NCBI GenBank assembly: GCA_021464245.1
Contig: JADCRB010000016.1
Location: 10,877,122-10,941,121, forward strand
Direction: 5' to 3'
DNA from: Carallia brachiata
Lineage: Eukaryota > Streptophyta > Magnoliopsida > Malpighiales > Rhizophoraceae
Length of the DNA: 64,000 nt
The notes below the pieces were generated by a model. The model was not told where the DNA came from. It did not search any database and saw only the letters and a program-made list of their open reading frames with translations. The stretch's first letter is position 1; the number at the start of each line of letters is the position of its first letter. The translations under genes and the position numbers were made by a program. Positions 49,701 to 62,286 of this stretch are shown here, piece by piece.

Positions 49701-52700
49701 CTTCTCAAACTCTAGCTTGATGGGCTTCACAATGCAAATTCCAACACAGAAAACAAGCACAACCCGTGAGAAAAATTTGCTAGGAGGAAGTACTAAAAGG
49801 GGAACAAATCAAGCCAAACATCGCTGATCCTAAACCAAATTCAACAACATGCACAATTCCATACTTTGGTCTAGTTAACATCAAGCCAGAATTAAGAATA
49901 TAAGTGTATCCATATCAAATTGAATAGCTCAATCAAACAAGTTAACTAATTGCGCTAGTAACAATGGTTCCCTCCACATTGTTCCAACTTGCGAACTTGG
50001 ATCCCCTCGCTAAGTAATGTGAAGTTGAAGGCCTCAAACTCAATTATAATTTTCTGGAGCCCAAAGCATGTATTTGGCACGTGAAAAGGCGACCAAAGGA
50101 AGTCATTGTCCATATAGGCTGACACAAGAAATCACACTAACTATAAAAATTTTTACGTGTGCCAGTCAGCAAGAGAACAGGTACATCAGCTAGAATGATC
50201 CTGGACATTTCACTAAATATTGGTATGCCACCTTATTGTCCTGTATAACACTTGGGCCACTTCCTTTTGCGTGGGTGGGGGTAAGGAGAGGATTGACCAT
50301 TTGAATTCAAATGAGGTACACGAATACTGAAGTTACCACGCAAGGTCCAAATTCAACTTCACTCCACTTTAAGCAAAATAATAGTGTACTGCCAACCCAA
50401 TAAATAAGCTACTTAAAATGATCAATATAGGCATTTTCTGCATAGCCTTTTTTTTTTTTTCTTGCAGAGATAAATCTCTCAGAGTAACTATGAATTTGAA
50501 TTAGATGAATGATAGTTGCTTGATTTTAAACCACAAAAATAGTTCCTATTGCATCAAACAAGAATATAGTTGTAAACAAATTATGAAATGACTAAAAGAA
50601 AATCATATGTAAAAAGCAATCCATACTTTTATGAAAGTTCCACTGATATGTTCTGCAGCTTCTCTTCCCAACTTCATCGCTGCTTCTACAGTAGGCACAC
50701 CAAATTGTACCATGACTGAATCTGTGTCCCCATAAATAACCTTAAAAAAACATCATTAATGAGCTCAAGTTATAATGAACTATATAACAAAATTGAAGTA
50801 TGGCTTATGACCCTCATTGAAAGCAAACAGGAGTACGCAAATTTGTGCTGGTCTACGAGCACCAGCCAAAAAGTTGCTCATAGAGGAGTACTAAATGAAC
50901 TTGGAATGGAAGGAAGATCATTTTCTGGGGAATACGCATATTTGAAACTCAAACATTCAGGTGAGGCAAGACATGATTTATTTATCATATATGAAAGAGC
51001 TACAGGCAAGGAAAGTTGAGTTGAACGGCAATAGCACTTTTTTTTTTTTTGTTTTTTGTTTGTAGACTAAAATAAACTTGTCATTCTGTTTTAAGTTATT
51101 ATTCCCATTTAAGTATTTAGTTCAAACTTCAGATTGAGTTAGCTTTCCTAATGCAACATAAATAAAATATCAAAAGAAGGTGCAAGTTTAATTATGGATC
51201 GTTCATAGGAAGGTGCACGTGCACCTTCCTACTGTAAGTATAATGAAAAAAGATTAAAACTATCCCATTTGTCAAATGGACTCACATAAGGAAATTGCAC
51301 TGCTCTGTATAAGATTATGTATCATAATCTAAAGTTTGCAGTTTGCATACCTCAGCATTGTGTTCATAGCCCCCCAGTACAGTAAACTTGTCCTCCACTA
51401 GTTTTTTCGTGTGCTCAATCATTTGTCGACCTTTACATCAAAAGGACCTCATTAGATGGAGCACCACAGGCATATGCGAGTGTGTGAACACACATAAATC
51501 ATGATTATCAAGAGAAAGGAAATTTCAGCACAGGTGCTAAAGTACCATAGCTAGTAACACTCGAAGATATCTCGAGGCATGGCAATTGGCCAATTGTAGC
51601 TCCCGTAAATCCATAGACAGAATTTGCACTTACCTGATAAAGCAAAAGACACTTAGAAACCTCACCAGGACAACCAAGACAATCATTTACCTGAAACATG
51701 AACATTGTATAACTACTATTCACAAACATATAAGATAACTTGCTTGCCTTCAAGGCAAGCTGTCGGCCATCTAAAACAGCCTTCTCAAGTGGATCTTTTG
51801 CTTCCTGAAATTAGACAATGTTACAACGTCATAAGAAGATATACATGCCAAGACACAAAAGACATGTCACAGAGAAAATATTTAGCACCGCCCAATGGTA
51901 TACAACTGCTCAATTAAAACAGCTAGCTAGCATAAAACCTGGCTTCATAAGAATATAACTACCTTCAAATCTGCTTTTGCTCTTTTACGAGCAGCTAATA
52001 GTTCTTCAAGGATTTCTGGAAGAATTCCCTGAAACCATATCATGATAAATTATAATTGATTACAAACTTGAATTTTACAACATGCATGATGGCAACAATA
52101 ACATGATGTAATGATGAAAAAAATGCAAATCATAAAAGCCAATTTCTGACCTTCTGCAAAGTTGATTTCACAAAGGTTTCGCCAGATGGAGTCTTGTTGA
52201 CACATTCAGGAGGAAGGTTGAGCTTACGAACATCTTCAGGAGTCACCTTCATCAGATACCGAGAAGCATCAGAACTGTTGAAATAGGAAAATTTCCAAAC
52301 AAACTCTAAAAGAAGGTGAAAGCAGATAAAATCAACAATCAGAAAGTCACCAGAGTGCAGTAACATAAATTGTATGCCATCATTATCGATGGATAGAGAG
52401 ATGCAAAATCCAGTGTTGCTATTGGCTTTTCATAGAATCCCGCTTTGGCCTCCAAAACCTTAAGTTTATAGAATCCCAGTAAGGAGATATTTCAACTTCA
52501 AGATGCAAAAGCAAAGCAGAACTATAACAAGAAACTGCAATTGTACATTTCTCACAATCGATGTTATTCCTACAAACATTGAAAGTAGCAGTTTAGAATC
52601 TACAAAATACAAATTAGCAAACAGTAATTACTACACCAAATCTCGGTTGGATACAAACAAGTATCGAATATCACTTCATGAACCAAGACCACAATACTAC

Positions 52701-55700
52701 TTCACGGCGACTAAGATTATGACAAATAAGATATAGCTAGACCCAAATTTAAGACCTTAAGAAAGGTACGAAATTACACCCCACCCCTAACCCAAAAATT
52801 GTGGTGTGAATATGGTAGTCATCAATTGCACTTGGTTTATACTTTTAGCAAATCAACTCTAAAGCACATGAAAACAATTGCATCAACTCCACAGACTTCT
52901 GAGTGATTACAAAATCATGAACATAATCAGAACAAAACCATGAGGTAATGTAGATGTTTCACTCACAGTTGCGCCTTCATATGTTCCTTGTTCAGATCCT
53001 GCCTGTTTGACATTGGGAATAACAAGGCCCTTTTGTTTAGCTTTCCTGAGGAGTTGAGAAAGCACCTGAAAATAATGACGGGATAAAATATAAGACAAAA
53101 CCAGATAATTGGATATCAATCCAACAACGATTTAAAACTTGTAGTTACTGGCCTTGATGCTTTGACCCCTGGAAAGAAGAAAGGACAAAGGAACGCCTGT
53201 GACACGAGCCATCTCCACATAATTGTAAATGAACATTAGCTTGTCCAAAAGTCGCTGTGGGAGATAAGCATCCTAGATTCCACAAGAAACACATTCATTG
53301 TGTCAAATAAAGGTATCAATTAATGTTTCAGTTTATACAAGCATTTCTGCTAATACACCATGTACTAGCCATGAAAAAAAATTTAACTAAGAGTTTCATC
53401 ATCAATCCTCAAAAGAACATTGACAGACTAAAATCTATTAAATGATTCCAGCACTAAAGCCAATTAATTGATTGAGACACCATCTCTATGAATAGGGAGA
53501 CAAACATTTTCTAGAAAAATAAATCTTATCAATTATTTTGACAACCTATAACAACATAAAACTGCTTCCTGGAAGAGAAGCAAGGCCCTTATCAGTTTCT
53601 CATTAGGACTATTAATGAAAAGGAAAACTCAATATCACTTATTTTACCTTATAGAGTTCAATGCTTAGGTTCTTCTCATTACAAAGTTTAAAGTGTCCCC
53701 TCAACGCTACAGAAGATACAAGTCTGCTCAAAGTGCACAACTGATTCAACCATCAATACTGTTTTTGATAAACTAAATACACAGTACTATGGTTTGCAAC
53801 GAAAGCATCATATTATACACCCAAATTTTTATGTCTTGGTTCTTGTAGACATGTATTTATTCACCAAATATGAAACAACCACAAACAAAACGTGGAAAAA
53901 ACTGCCAATGCAATCTAAGCACCTTCAGACAATATACAGCAAGCCGCCTCCTAGTTTCTGCATTACCATTCTGAAGATCAGCTATTATTGAATGGTGAAC
54001 ATCTTCCTTCTGCAGCAGAGAGATTATACCAGCAACATTACCTCCAAATTTTAATCCCTCTTAAACAAAAAAGACATAAAGTAGACAAAAAAAGAAGTTA
54101 ACAGCAAGAAGAAAGGATAAACAGCACTAATTAAAAGATGGACTTAAAAGATAACATTAGTGCATAATTGAAGACCAAAAAGTTGTTTCCCGTTGCAATT
54201 CAGGCCTTCAATGTCAGCATTATATGTAGGCAACAGAAACATAAACCCAATACAGACTTAGAACAGAAATGAGTAACAAAAGCAAACGAAAAGCTCAAGA
54301 AAGCAGGTCGTACACATAGGTCGACTGAAGTACTAAAGTTAGAATTCCAGAATTGATCTCTGGGACTCTTAGTTTAGGGAAAATAAATAAATGCATAAAC
54401 TCGTGTTTGGGTCCTGCGAGAAAGAAGGGTCACTCCAGTTATTGCAGAAGCCATACCTGCTCAGAAAGAAAGTGTGCTGAAACAGAATTTAAGGAATACG
54501 AACTCAATTTATAATCTCGTTGCATTGCCTGCAATAAAGGAAAACACGATGGATAATCATCCCTCATCTGATAATATGCATCTAAAAAACCACGGCCATA
54601 AATCAAACCTGAAGCAAATCAAATTGAACTCTCCCTTCCACAGTAACTTCTTTACTTTCTCTTGTTCCGTATTGCCTGAAATATATGTAAACTTTCCAAT
54701 TGAAAAAGTTGTAAGGGGGCATGCATGGTTAATCCATAGAAAGGTCCATTAAGAAAAGCATTAATCAACGTGGATGGCATATATAATGCATCAAATCCTA
54801 CTAGAAAATATTTGATGCAGTTACTCAGCAAATCTCTTGGCCCAACTTTCAGGTTTTGAGTGAAATACCAGTTGAAGCGAAACAAATCAAGTTCATATTC
54901 TTTTTTGTTTCCTATTCAAATGACAACTGAATATCTTTTCCAACATCTATGGTGTATTCAGGATTTAGATGGAAAAATGGATACCAATACAACCTTGATT
55001 AACATGAAATGTAGCATTACCTCGATGAAAAAGTTGTATCTTTGACCCGTACTCTGCTGCTCCTGATACGGCCCAGAATGGGAAATTCTGCTATTCCCAA
55101 AGTTTCAGCTCTCTATGACTCAAAGAAAGTAGCACGTTAAATTTTATTACGAAAATGCATTGGCAAACAAAAAAAGAACATTTATAACTGGAAATACGAT
55201 ATTAGGAAGATGCAGAAACTGTAAGCAACATATAAAAAGAATCCTTCCAGAAAAATGTTCAAGGTAAATATAGGGGACCTCTTGTTACCTCAATGAGATA
55301 TGGCAAATCAAACTTGCAAATATTGTATCCAATAATAATGTCTGGATCCACTTCACGAATAAAGTCCTGAAAGCGGAGTCTCATTATTAAAAAATGCAGC
55401 AAAAAAGAAAATTCCCACTAAATCAATTTAATTATCCCCAACTATCACCATCATATTGGCATGCAATTATCTACATCCCAATCACAGCTAAAATCCATTA
55501 TACTGGACAGTTATTATAATCTGGCGCATTCATGTATCATTGGCAGTAAAATGGTCTCAGCATGATCATAGATCTTCAGGCCCAGAATTAGTGATTTTGT
55601 CCAATAGAAATTGAATGGGTCCAGTTATCTTTCCCATGGAATCTAATATTCCAGTCAACAACAATGCACATAGCAATTTTGTTAACTGAAGCCATCAGCA

Positions 55701-58700
55701 GCAGCACCACCACCTTATAACAATGCACAAATTGTCATGAGAAACAGAAAAATATACATAGCATGTCATGACTTCAAAGACAACTCCTTCCTCCCCCTTT
55801 CACAATAACACCATATTTCAGGTGTTTCCTCTTATTATCCTACATCAATTTGGTATCAGAGTCAGGTTTCATCTTTGGGTCTGCTTTTGCATCCCATGTC
55901 AACCACGAACCTTAGTTTCTTACTTTTCTTCACCCAAATCACTCAACCCACAGTTTCTATTAAAAGAAGCCCAAAAATTAAAGCTCCAAATAATAAACAG
56001 ATCTTTACAGGTCCTACAAACAGTAAAAATGTAATTCAATCTTTTTTCATAACAGCTCTTGTTGCAGGAAAGGAGAAATTCCGTAAAAGGAAAAGAACAA
56101 TACCCTCCAAGCTAGCAGAAGTTCTCTCTCTGTTTCAAAAGACATCACATCAACACCAACTATTGGAGAGCATGAGTTTAAAGTCATGACATTACGAATA
56201 GATGGCTGGTTCTCTCCCTGCAAAGTAACTAGATTTGCCACCTGGAAAGAAAACAGCAATTTTACTTCAGAAACAGTGCAAATGACAATCATCAACATGA
56301 TTGCTTTATCAACATGAGGCCATAAAGAGTAGCTAGGAATGAAACCTGAATAACTGGATCATGTGAAGGCTCAGGAAAATGACCTTTACGGCCAGCACAC
56401 TCAATATCAAAACTCAATATGCGAAACGGAGCCATTTTTGAGAATTCCCCTTCCGGAGCATGGCTAATCAATTCTGAAAAGCTTAAGAAGGCGTTAAAGG
56501 AAACATTTAAAGTTATAAAGAACTGCACAGCATTTGAGAGGTAGATAAAGTTTTCTCTGAAGTAAAATTGATAGTCACCCACTAGAAGGATACAGGCAAT
56601 CAAACTCTAGTTGGCAATAGGACAAGTTCCTTGATGTCCTATTATACTTCCCTGCAGGTACTTCAATCCAATTTCCCCCAACAATGTTGCAGTCAATCAT
56701 GAAACGGAGAGCAAATAGGACATTACTTTCATATGTCATGAAGCTCTTCATGCCGAGACCATCAATGTGTATGCCTTTATCCAGAATACCTGCAAACAGC
56801 TGGGAACTGTTAGCAGGGATCAAAACATGAGGAAATGTCAAAGATTGACAGCGTTGTGAAGGAATGCAAATGGAGAAAAAGAACAAAAGCATCAACAGAT
56901 AAAAGCCAAATATTTACCACGACAGCTGGTCACCATCGTTGGTAATGCAACTACAATCTTTAGAAAAGAGTAAGAAGGCTGTTGCTGGTAATACATAATG
57001 CTCCTCTTTTGGACCAACTCAATCCGCAGGACAAATCTCGGTGCTTTGCTATTCCGGTTAACCTCCTTCATCCTTCCCTGAAGCACAGTAGACAATTAGT
57101 CTGATCAATTGCACTAAAGGATCAGATACATGAGAAACATATAAGTTCCTGGCATAGCAGAATCAAATACCTCAAGAATATGATGAAACTGGGAGATGTC
57201 ATCAGGACCCATTCCAGGAGGACAGCTGATGTAGAAATATGGCTCAAATCCATGAGCATGGCAACAAACACTATGTCCTACCAAAATAAAACAATATGCC
57301 AATTTATAGTTTCATCTGAGCTGAATGTTCAAATGACAATTTTACAATGTTCTCCAATGATGACAAGATGCAGAAATTAACAAGATGAAGGTGAAGCCAA
57401 ATCAATAATTTGAGGAACTTCGAATCATGGTCAAGTCTAATATCCGATCAGGATAAAGTCTTAATAGAATCTTGTATAAGCTGTAGTCTTTGTCAAGAGC
57501 ATTTCTATAAATTACAGGTTGCTGGAATGGGCTGAATTGTCCTATTTAGTCCCTTCTAGGGTTTCTTCCTTTCATTTTCAGTATTTACTTCGAGGGTTTC
57601 TATTACTTTTCGCTTTTTGAGTCTTTGTTGCAAATTCAAGGAGGATTAGAAGCATGAGTATTCCATAAATACTTGTTTAATCTTATCAATTTATGGGCGA
57701 ATGAATGATTAGAGTTATTTTAAGCAAAATCTACAGCTTTAGTTTCCTTAGGGTTGTGTGCTGCAATTCTAACTTAAGATGTGAGTGTGATGTAAAGTTA
57801 GTCGTACCCAAAGAGCTATTGGTGCGAACCCCGTAGGTAACTAAGAATTCTCTGAACTTTACTGGTTACAGTGTCATGTCCCAAGTCAACCTACTGGCCA
57901 AATAACTGGTAACTCAAAATCAAGAGTCCAAGTTACTGGAATGTAGGTGGCTTTGCTTCATAAGCTACTATATCTTTTTCCTTTGGAAACAGCTTGCTAT
58001 GATGTCTGAGATTATGGTGGTTATGCTAAGAGATTTTTACAGATCAACGGGCATCTTGTGTTGACCAATGTTTTCGGTTTCAATCTAGGCTAAGCGTTAA
58101 TAGCACCTCTAACAGAAATTGTAGTATTCCTGAACTGAATTGAGCTGTAATGCATGCCTATATATATAGAATGATAGGAATCAAAAGATCACTTCAAAAG
58201 GAGATTGAAAAAGGTTAAAATCCATGATAATGAACTAACCTTCCCTTGTAACGCCAAAAATTCTAATAATAGCGGCGGGGCCGGACCTATCAGGCAGCAG
58301 GCCTTTATGATTTTCTCCGATTACGTAATCGATCTCTAGCTGCTGAAATACTGCAAGCAGATAAAGTGAAATCCAACATCATAAATTTGCATAAAGAAAA
58401 GTAAAAGAAAAAGAAAACCCCAAAGGCAAGCAATTGGGTAAACCATAAACATCAAGATCACTAACTAATGCTCTGAGACTGAGACAGATAAGCGCCGGAC
58501 AGGAGCGGACGGCGCCACTTGGAAAGGCGAGAGGCGATTGCTGCCTGACGCTCGCGGAGCATGTTCTCTTCGTCTTCTGCAATGAGGACGGTTTCGTCGA
58601 GAAAGACATCCTCGTCCACGAACTCCTCGTCGGCGGTCGTCGGCGGCGGAGGTGTCGTTGCTTGATGTTTCGCCGCCGGAGAAGGTTGCGGTGGCTGCGG

Positions 58701-58742
58701 CGTTGGCGGCGGCCGTTTTCTAGGGTTACCGCTTCGGTTCAT
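46736..58742 (-). CDS. POLD1: DNA polymerase delta catalytic subunit
   Basis: Lagging-strand replicative polymerase with 3'-5' proofreading, in the nucleus. Thirty exons give 1095 residues, the length I recall for Arabidopsis POLD1. Exons (minus): 58742-58466, 58350-58240, 57277-57171, 57077-56918, 56789-56583, 56473-56346, 56241-56104, 55366-55289, 55112-55021, 54675-54609, 54528-54457, 54009-53923, 53272-53153, 53065-52967, 52458-52351, 52246-52151, 52028-51963, 51804-51748, 51633-51546, 51430-51351, 50740-50627, 49724-49610, 49532-49360, 49266-49195, 48599-48525, 48423-48334, 48255-48095, 47312-47239, 47135-47048 and 46823-46736. Exonuclease motifs: FDIEC (D310, E312), YNICKFD (D396) and YCLKD (Y505, D509). 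Polymerase motifs: [10 protein letters not shown] (D598), SANSVYG (692-698) and YGDTDS (D751, D753). The C-terminus has two four-cysteine clusters (CIGC...CKHC; CQEC...CTSRDC); the second holds an iron-sulfur cluster in known Pol delta. Introns 13 and 18 appear to start with GC. Confidence 0.97.
48765..48835. repeat. Polypurine (GA/GTAGGAGAGG) tract in a POLD1 intron
   Basis: An imperfect purine-rich repeat ('gagggagagagaaagtagga' units) between exons 24 and 25 of POLD1; on the transcribed minus strand it is a pyrimidine tract. Confidence 0.7.
55780..56035 (+). mobile_element. Copia-like retroelement remnant in POLD1 intron 7
   Basis: TGGTATCAGAG at 55851-55861 matches the classic primer-binding site (complement of initiator tRNA-Met) used by plant Copia elements. 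It is preceded by an LTR-like end (…CCTACA) and followed by a short degraded gag-like stretch. It lies antisense to POLD1, in intron 55367-56103. No second LTR is visible. Confidence 0.4.
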
Positions 58743-60183
58743 GGCCGTACGGCAGAGGAGGCAGCGAGGGACAGCAGACAGAGAGAGAGAGGGAAGGAAA
58801 GTGGAGGGATTTGTGAATGAAATTCCCGCCAGTTTTTGTTAGGGTTTTATAATTGGGATTTTTGGTCACGTGAGCGGCAGTCCGCCTAATATATTTATTT
58901 CAATTGATAAAAAATTAAAATGGAAATGTGCATATATCCTATTATTACTATGACATTTTTTTATTTGGTGAACAAAATAACTAAATAAAGTTGGTACTCC
59001 ACAAAAAGGCATTGTTTGAATTCATTGTTATTATATAAATTGGATTATCCACACTTAATTTACGATAGAGCAAACATATGCATCAAAAATATCTACTTGC
59101 TATAATTATTGTTATGATAACTTATTATACATTTAAGCGCATTTAACGAATAATTATTGTGTATGATGCTATAGTTAAAAATAGTAGAAGTATTTATTCT
59201 CTGGAGAAAAGCGTTAATTATTTTTAAGGAAATACTAGATAGTGTAGTAATAATAAAGTGATACAAATTATTTGATAATTAAAATTTGTAAAAATGAAAA
59301 AATATATATAAGTTATTAGATATTGTTAGATGAATTGCGTGACTACTTTGTATTACTTAAAATTAAGTGGTGTAGTAAAGTTTTTATTTTTATTTTTATT
59401 TTTGTGTAGTTTTTACAATGCTAGATTGCTTTTTTCATGTTGAATTTTGTTTTAAATCATTGTATAATTCTTTAAGGCTACAAAAATTATAGAATAATGA
59501 TTATTTAGAACACCCGCATTGCATTTGCGTGTAAAGGAGTAATTGAACAAATATTGAAACAAATAGTACCTAAGGTTCACAAGCGGCTAAATTCAAAATG
59601 AGAAAAAACAAATCTTTATTCGCATCAAATTATTTTCAGTTGAATAGGAGAAATCGTCTTTAATTTTATTTTATTGACTCGTAAGATTTTATTTGATTGA
59701 TTTTGATTAATGAAAATTTCTTAATTCTATTTAGAAAAAAAAAAAAATTAGAGAAAGTAGGATATCGTTTCAAAATATTCCCAGTCTTAAGCCACTTGTA
59801 AACACAAAGGCAATCGTGAAACTAGAAGCTTAATGTCATTGTTATTTTTGTTGTTATGGTATTCTTCAACATCTCATCTTAACTAATGAAAATGTTGACC
59901 CCAGTAATAAGTACGTGAGATTTTATACTCTTTAACAATAGTAACGTTAATTTATAAACATCTCGTCCACAACAGCCGTAGAATGCCCAAAATGATTTTT
60001 TTCATTTCAATTGTTTTTTGTTTTACAAGAATGTTGACAAAATTTTCACTGAGAACACAATGCTGTTCTCATCCTTAAAAAAAGCAGTGGAAACTATGGT
60101 TATGTCCATGTAAAGAGCTCTAAGAACTGCAGAATCAACAAAGAATTTCAGTTTCCTAACCGGGGATTTCCACGCGATGCTAC
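58743..60183. other. Intergenic region between POLD1 and the GT47 gene
   Basis: The POLD1 promoter occupies the first ~150 bases. The rest is AT-rich with no gene, including a repeat at about 59190-59400 ('ataagttattaga' type) related to sequences near 39.0 and 44.1 kb. The right end holds the GT47 3' untranslated region. Confidence 0.5.
58822..58872 (-). promoter_or_regulatory. POLD1 promoter: E2F site, telo-box and G-box
   Basis: ATTCCCGCC at 58822-58830 fits the E2F consensus WTTSSCGSS exactly. AAACCCTAA (telo-box, minus strand) is at 58839-58847, and CACGTG is at 58867-58872. All lie within 130 bases upstream of the POLD1 ATG. E2F and telo-box combinations are known in plant S-phase and proliferation genes. 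A CT-rich leader (minus) lies at about 58775-58800. Confidence 0.7.
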
Positions 60184-62286
60184 TTACTTCAATCCTCCAT
60201 CGTTACGGGTTGGAGCACGCAAGTGGCGCCTAGACTTGTTTACTTTCATTCTAATGGCAGGAACTTTTCTTGCCACAGCCTGCCATATCATTTGGACAGC
60301 ATCACCTTCCCTTGATGGGTATTGAAACTCGAAGAAATTCTCTACCTCTTTCAATTTTTGCCACATTCGGGTCCATTCGTCCTTTCCAATGCTTCTGATG
60401 AAATTTATGAGGTATTTTCCCTTGATAGCGTCTGACGTGCGAACAAATAAGCAGAAATCAGAGTAGTCAAGGACATCCTCATAAGGGAGCTCAATGTCAT
60501 CACTGATGATCACAGGGACACAGTGGCTAGCGATAGCATCAAAAAGCCGATTTGATGAGGGAGTATCGCCGGCTATGTTGAGGCAGAACTTGGAGTTGTG
60601 CATTCCCCTGGAAGCTTTACTGACTCCATCCTTTTGAACACTCCCAAATTGAAAGTGCACATCTTTTTCATCTTTAAGAAGATAAAACAACTCTTGACGG
60701 GCAAAGCCCCCCTGGATATGCGAAACAAAAATCAAAGGACGTTAAAAGATGAAAGAAAATAAATACATAATATTGTTCTGAAGTCTAATAGAAGTCTCCA
60801 AAGGAGTTCACACAGACAAGGAAGGATACCATTGGGAGCTGTGGAGACATGTGCAGGTCCATGAGAAGGATCTTTGCATCAAGTTTCTCATGCATTAGCA
60901 TGTTTATTCATAAAGATGCTGATCAGAGTTAACCCCGAATGCAGAGTTATTTACGATGAAATTGTAAAAAACAACAGAAAGAGGAAAAGTCTCCCTAAAT
61001 TAAAAGTTAGGCTGCATGACACTCAACATACATTACTCACTAGCTTGGATGAATAGAATCACAAAATTTTTGTCTGTTTCCATGCAATTTAACAAATCGC
61101 CCCTGTTCTGTGTCAATACAATAAGCAGCACATGCATGTATCATACAAAGGAAGGCAAGCAAAGAACAACACTATATGTGATGATATAGTGCCGAATCGG
61201 TGAAATTATAGCTTAAACTACCTTTACTCTAGGAAGTCAGAAAATTATGGGATAACCAAGAGACTAGAAATAGGTATATCAGTGAAGTGGTAGGACACAT
61301 ACATCTTTTCTGTATATTGCTCCCTGAAAGTACAGCAAAGTTGGGCGGCTATTAAAATCAGATGAGTCATTAATGTAGCTTCTGATCATATGCTTGTAAG
61401 GTGCAATCACATCTTTGTTAACATTTGCTATAGTCGGAGGATACCTCCCAAAGTCTGAGAGTATGAACAGTGCAGGCCATAGTTTCATCCTTGCAAATAA
61501 CATGCTATTTGGATGGTGAGCCAAAATGATATGATCTCGGCCCCCTGACCTCTTCCATTCTGGTTGTGATGTAACAAACTTCACCAGCGTCTCTTGCAAT
61601 AAGCTGTTCTTGCTCTTCTTTTGGTGTGGTTTCACTTTGGCATATCGGTTATAGCACAGCGAAGAAAAGAATGGTACAAATATAAGATCAGCTTCACTAG
61701 AATTACGGACTCTTATGGCGCTAGCAGCTCTTGGAATGTCAGGAATTTCAGAAGCAAGAAGATCCAATGTAAGCCAATATTCTATACTATGCTGCAAATT
61801 CAACCCACCAGGATAGTTGGGTGGCTTACTTTTAAGATCAGGCCAAACATTATTCCCTTGTGCTTTCCAATCTAAGAGCTCAAAATGAAACTCAGGTGGC
61901 AAATCGTACATGAAAATTTTAAGGGGTTCTTTGCTACTTTCTTCACAGGTATTGGACTTCCCGTCTTCCACATGAGATTCTTCTCGGTCTTTTTCTCCAT
62001 CTTGTTCTTCCTTTATATCTCCCTCTTTCGCATTATCAATAAGGATTGCTCGGTTTCCAATCAAGGGTGCAACATCATTGTGATGCAAAGATTCGGATTT
62101 TCCATAGTCAATTGTAGATAGAAGCTTAGGATTGGATAACCAACTATGGTTTACAACAGTAGGCCGGCTCGTGGATGGCAACAAAGAGAACCAAGATAAG
62201 AAAAACAAGGCCGATATAAATGGGAACAAGCAAAAAACAATTTTTCTAGAAATAAGCCCAAAAAATGAGGCATGCCTCTCAGCCAT
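60184..62286 (-). CDS. GT47 exostosin-family glycosyltransferase (probable Golgi cell-wall glycan enzyme)
   Basis: The plant exostosin/GT47 family adds sugars to cell-wall polysaccharides in the Golgi (for example arabinosyl-, xylosyl- and galactosyltransferases); the donor and acceptor cannot be told here. Exons 62286-61303 and 60711-60184, joined in phase 0 at RKD|GGF, give 503 residues. I chose the ATG at 62286; the frame extends upstream only without an ATG. Residues 16-36 form one hydrophobic anchor (IVFCLFPFISALFFLSWFSLL) giving type II topology, followed by an unusually acidic stem (KEGDIKEEQDGEKDREESHV) and the exostosin domain from about residue 123 (LKIFMYDLPPEFHFELL). Family motifs: ADLIFVPFFSSL, GRDHIILAHHPNS, SDFGRYP, LLYFQGAIYRKD, MHNSKFCLNIAGDTPSSNRL and CVPVIISDDIELPYEDVLDY. 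It resembles the At1g34270/At1g67410 group, and more distantly ARAD1. Confidence 0.93.

Noticed and set aside
57480..58100. Possible retroelement in POLD1 intron 2
   Set aside because: The intron is long and has LTR-like phrasing, but no ends, target duplication or coding remnant could be defined.
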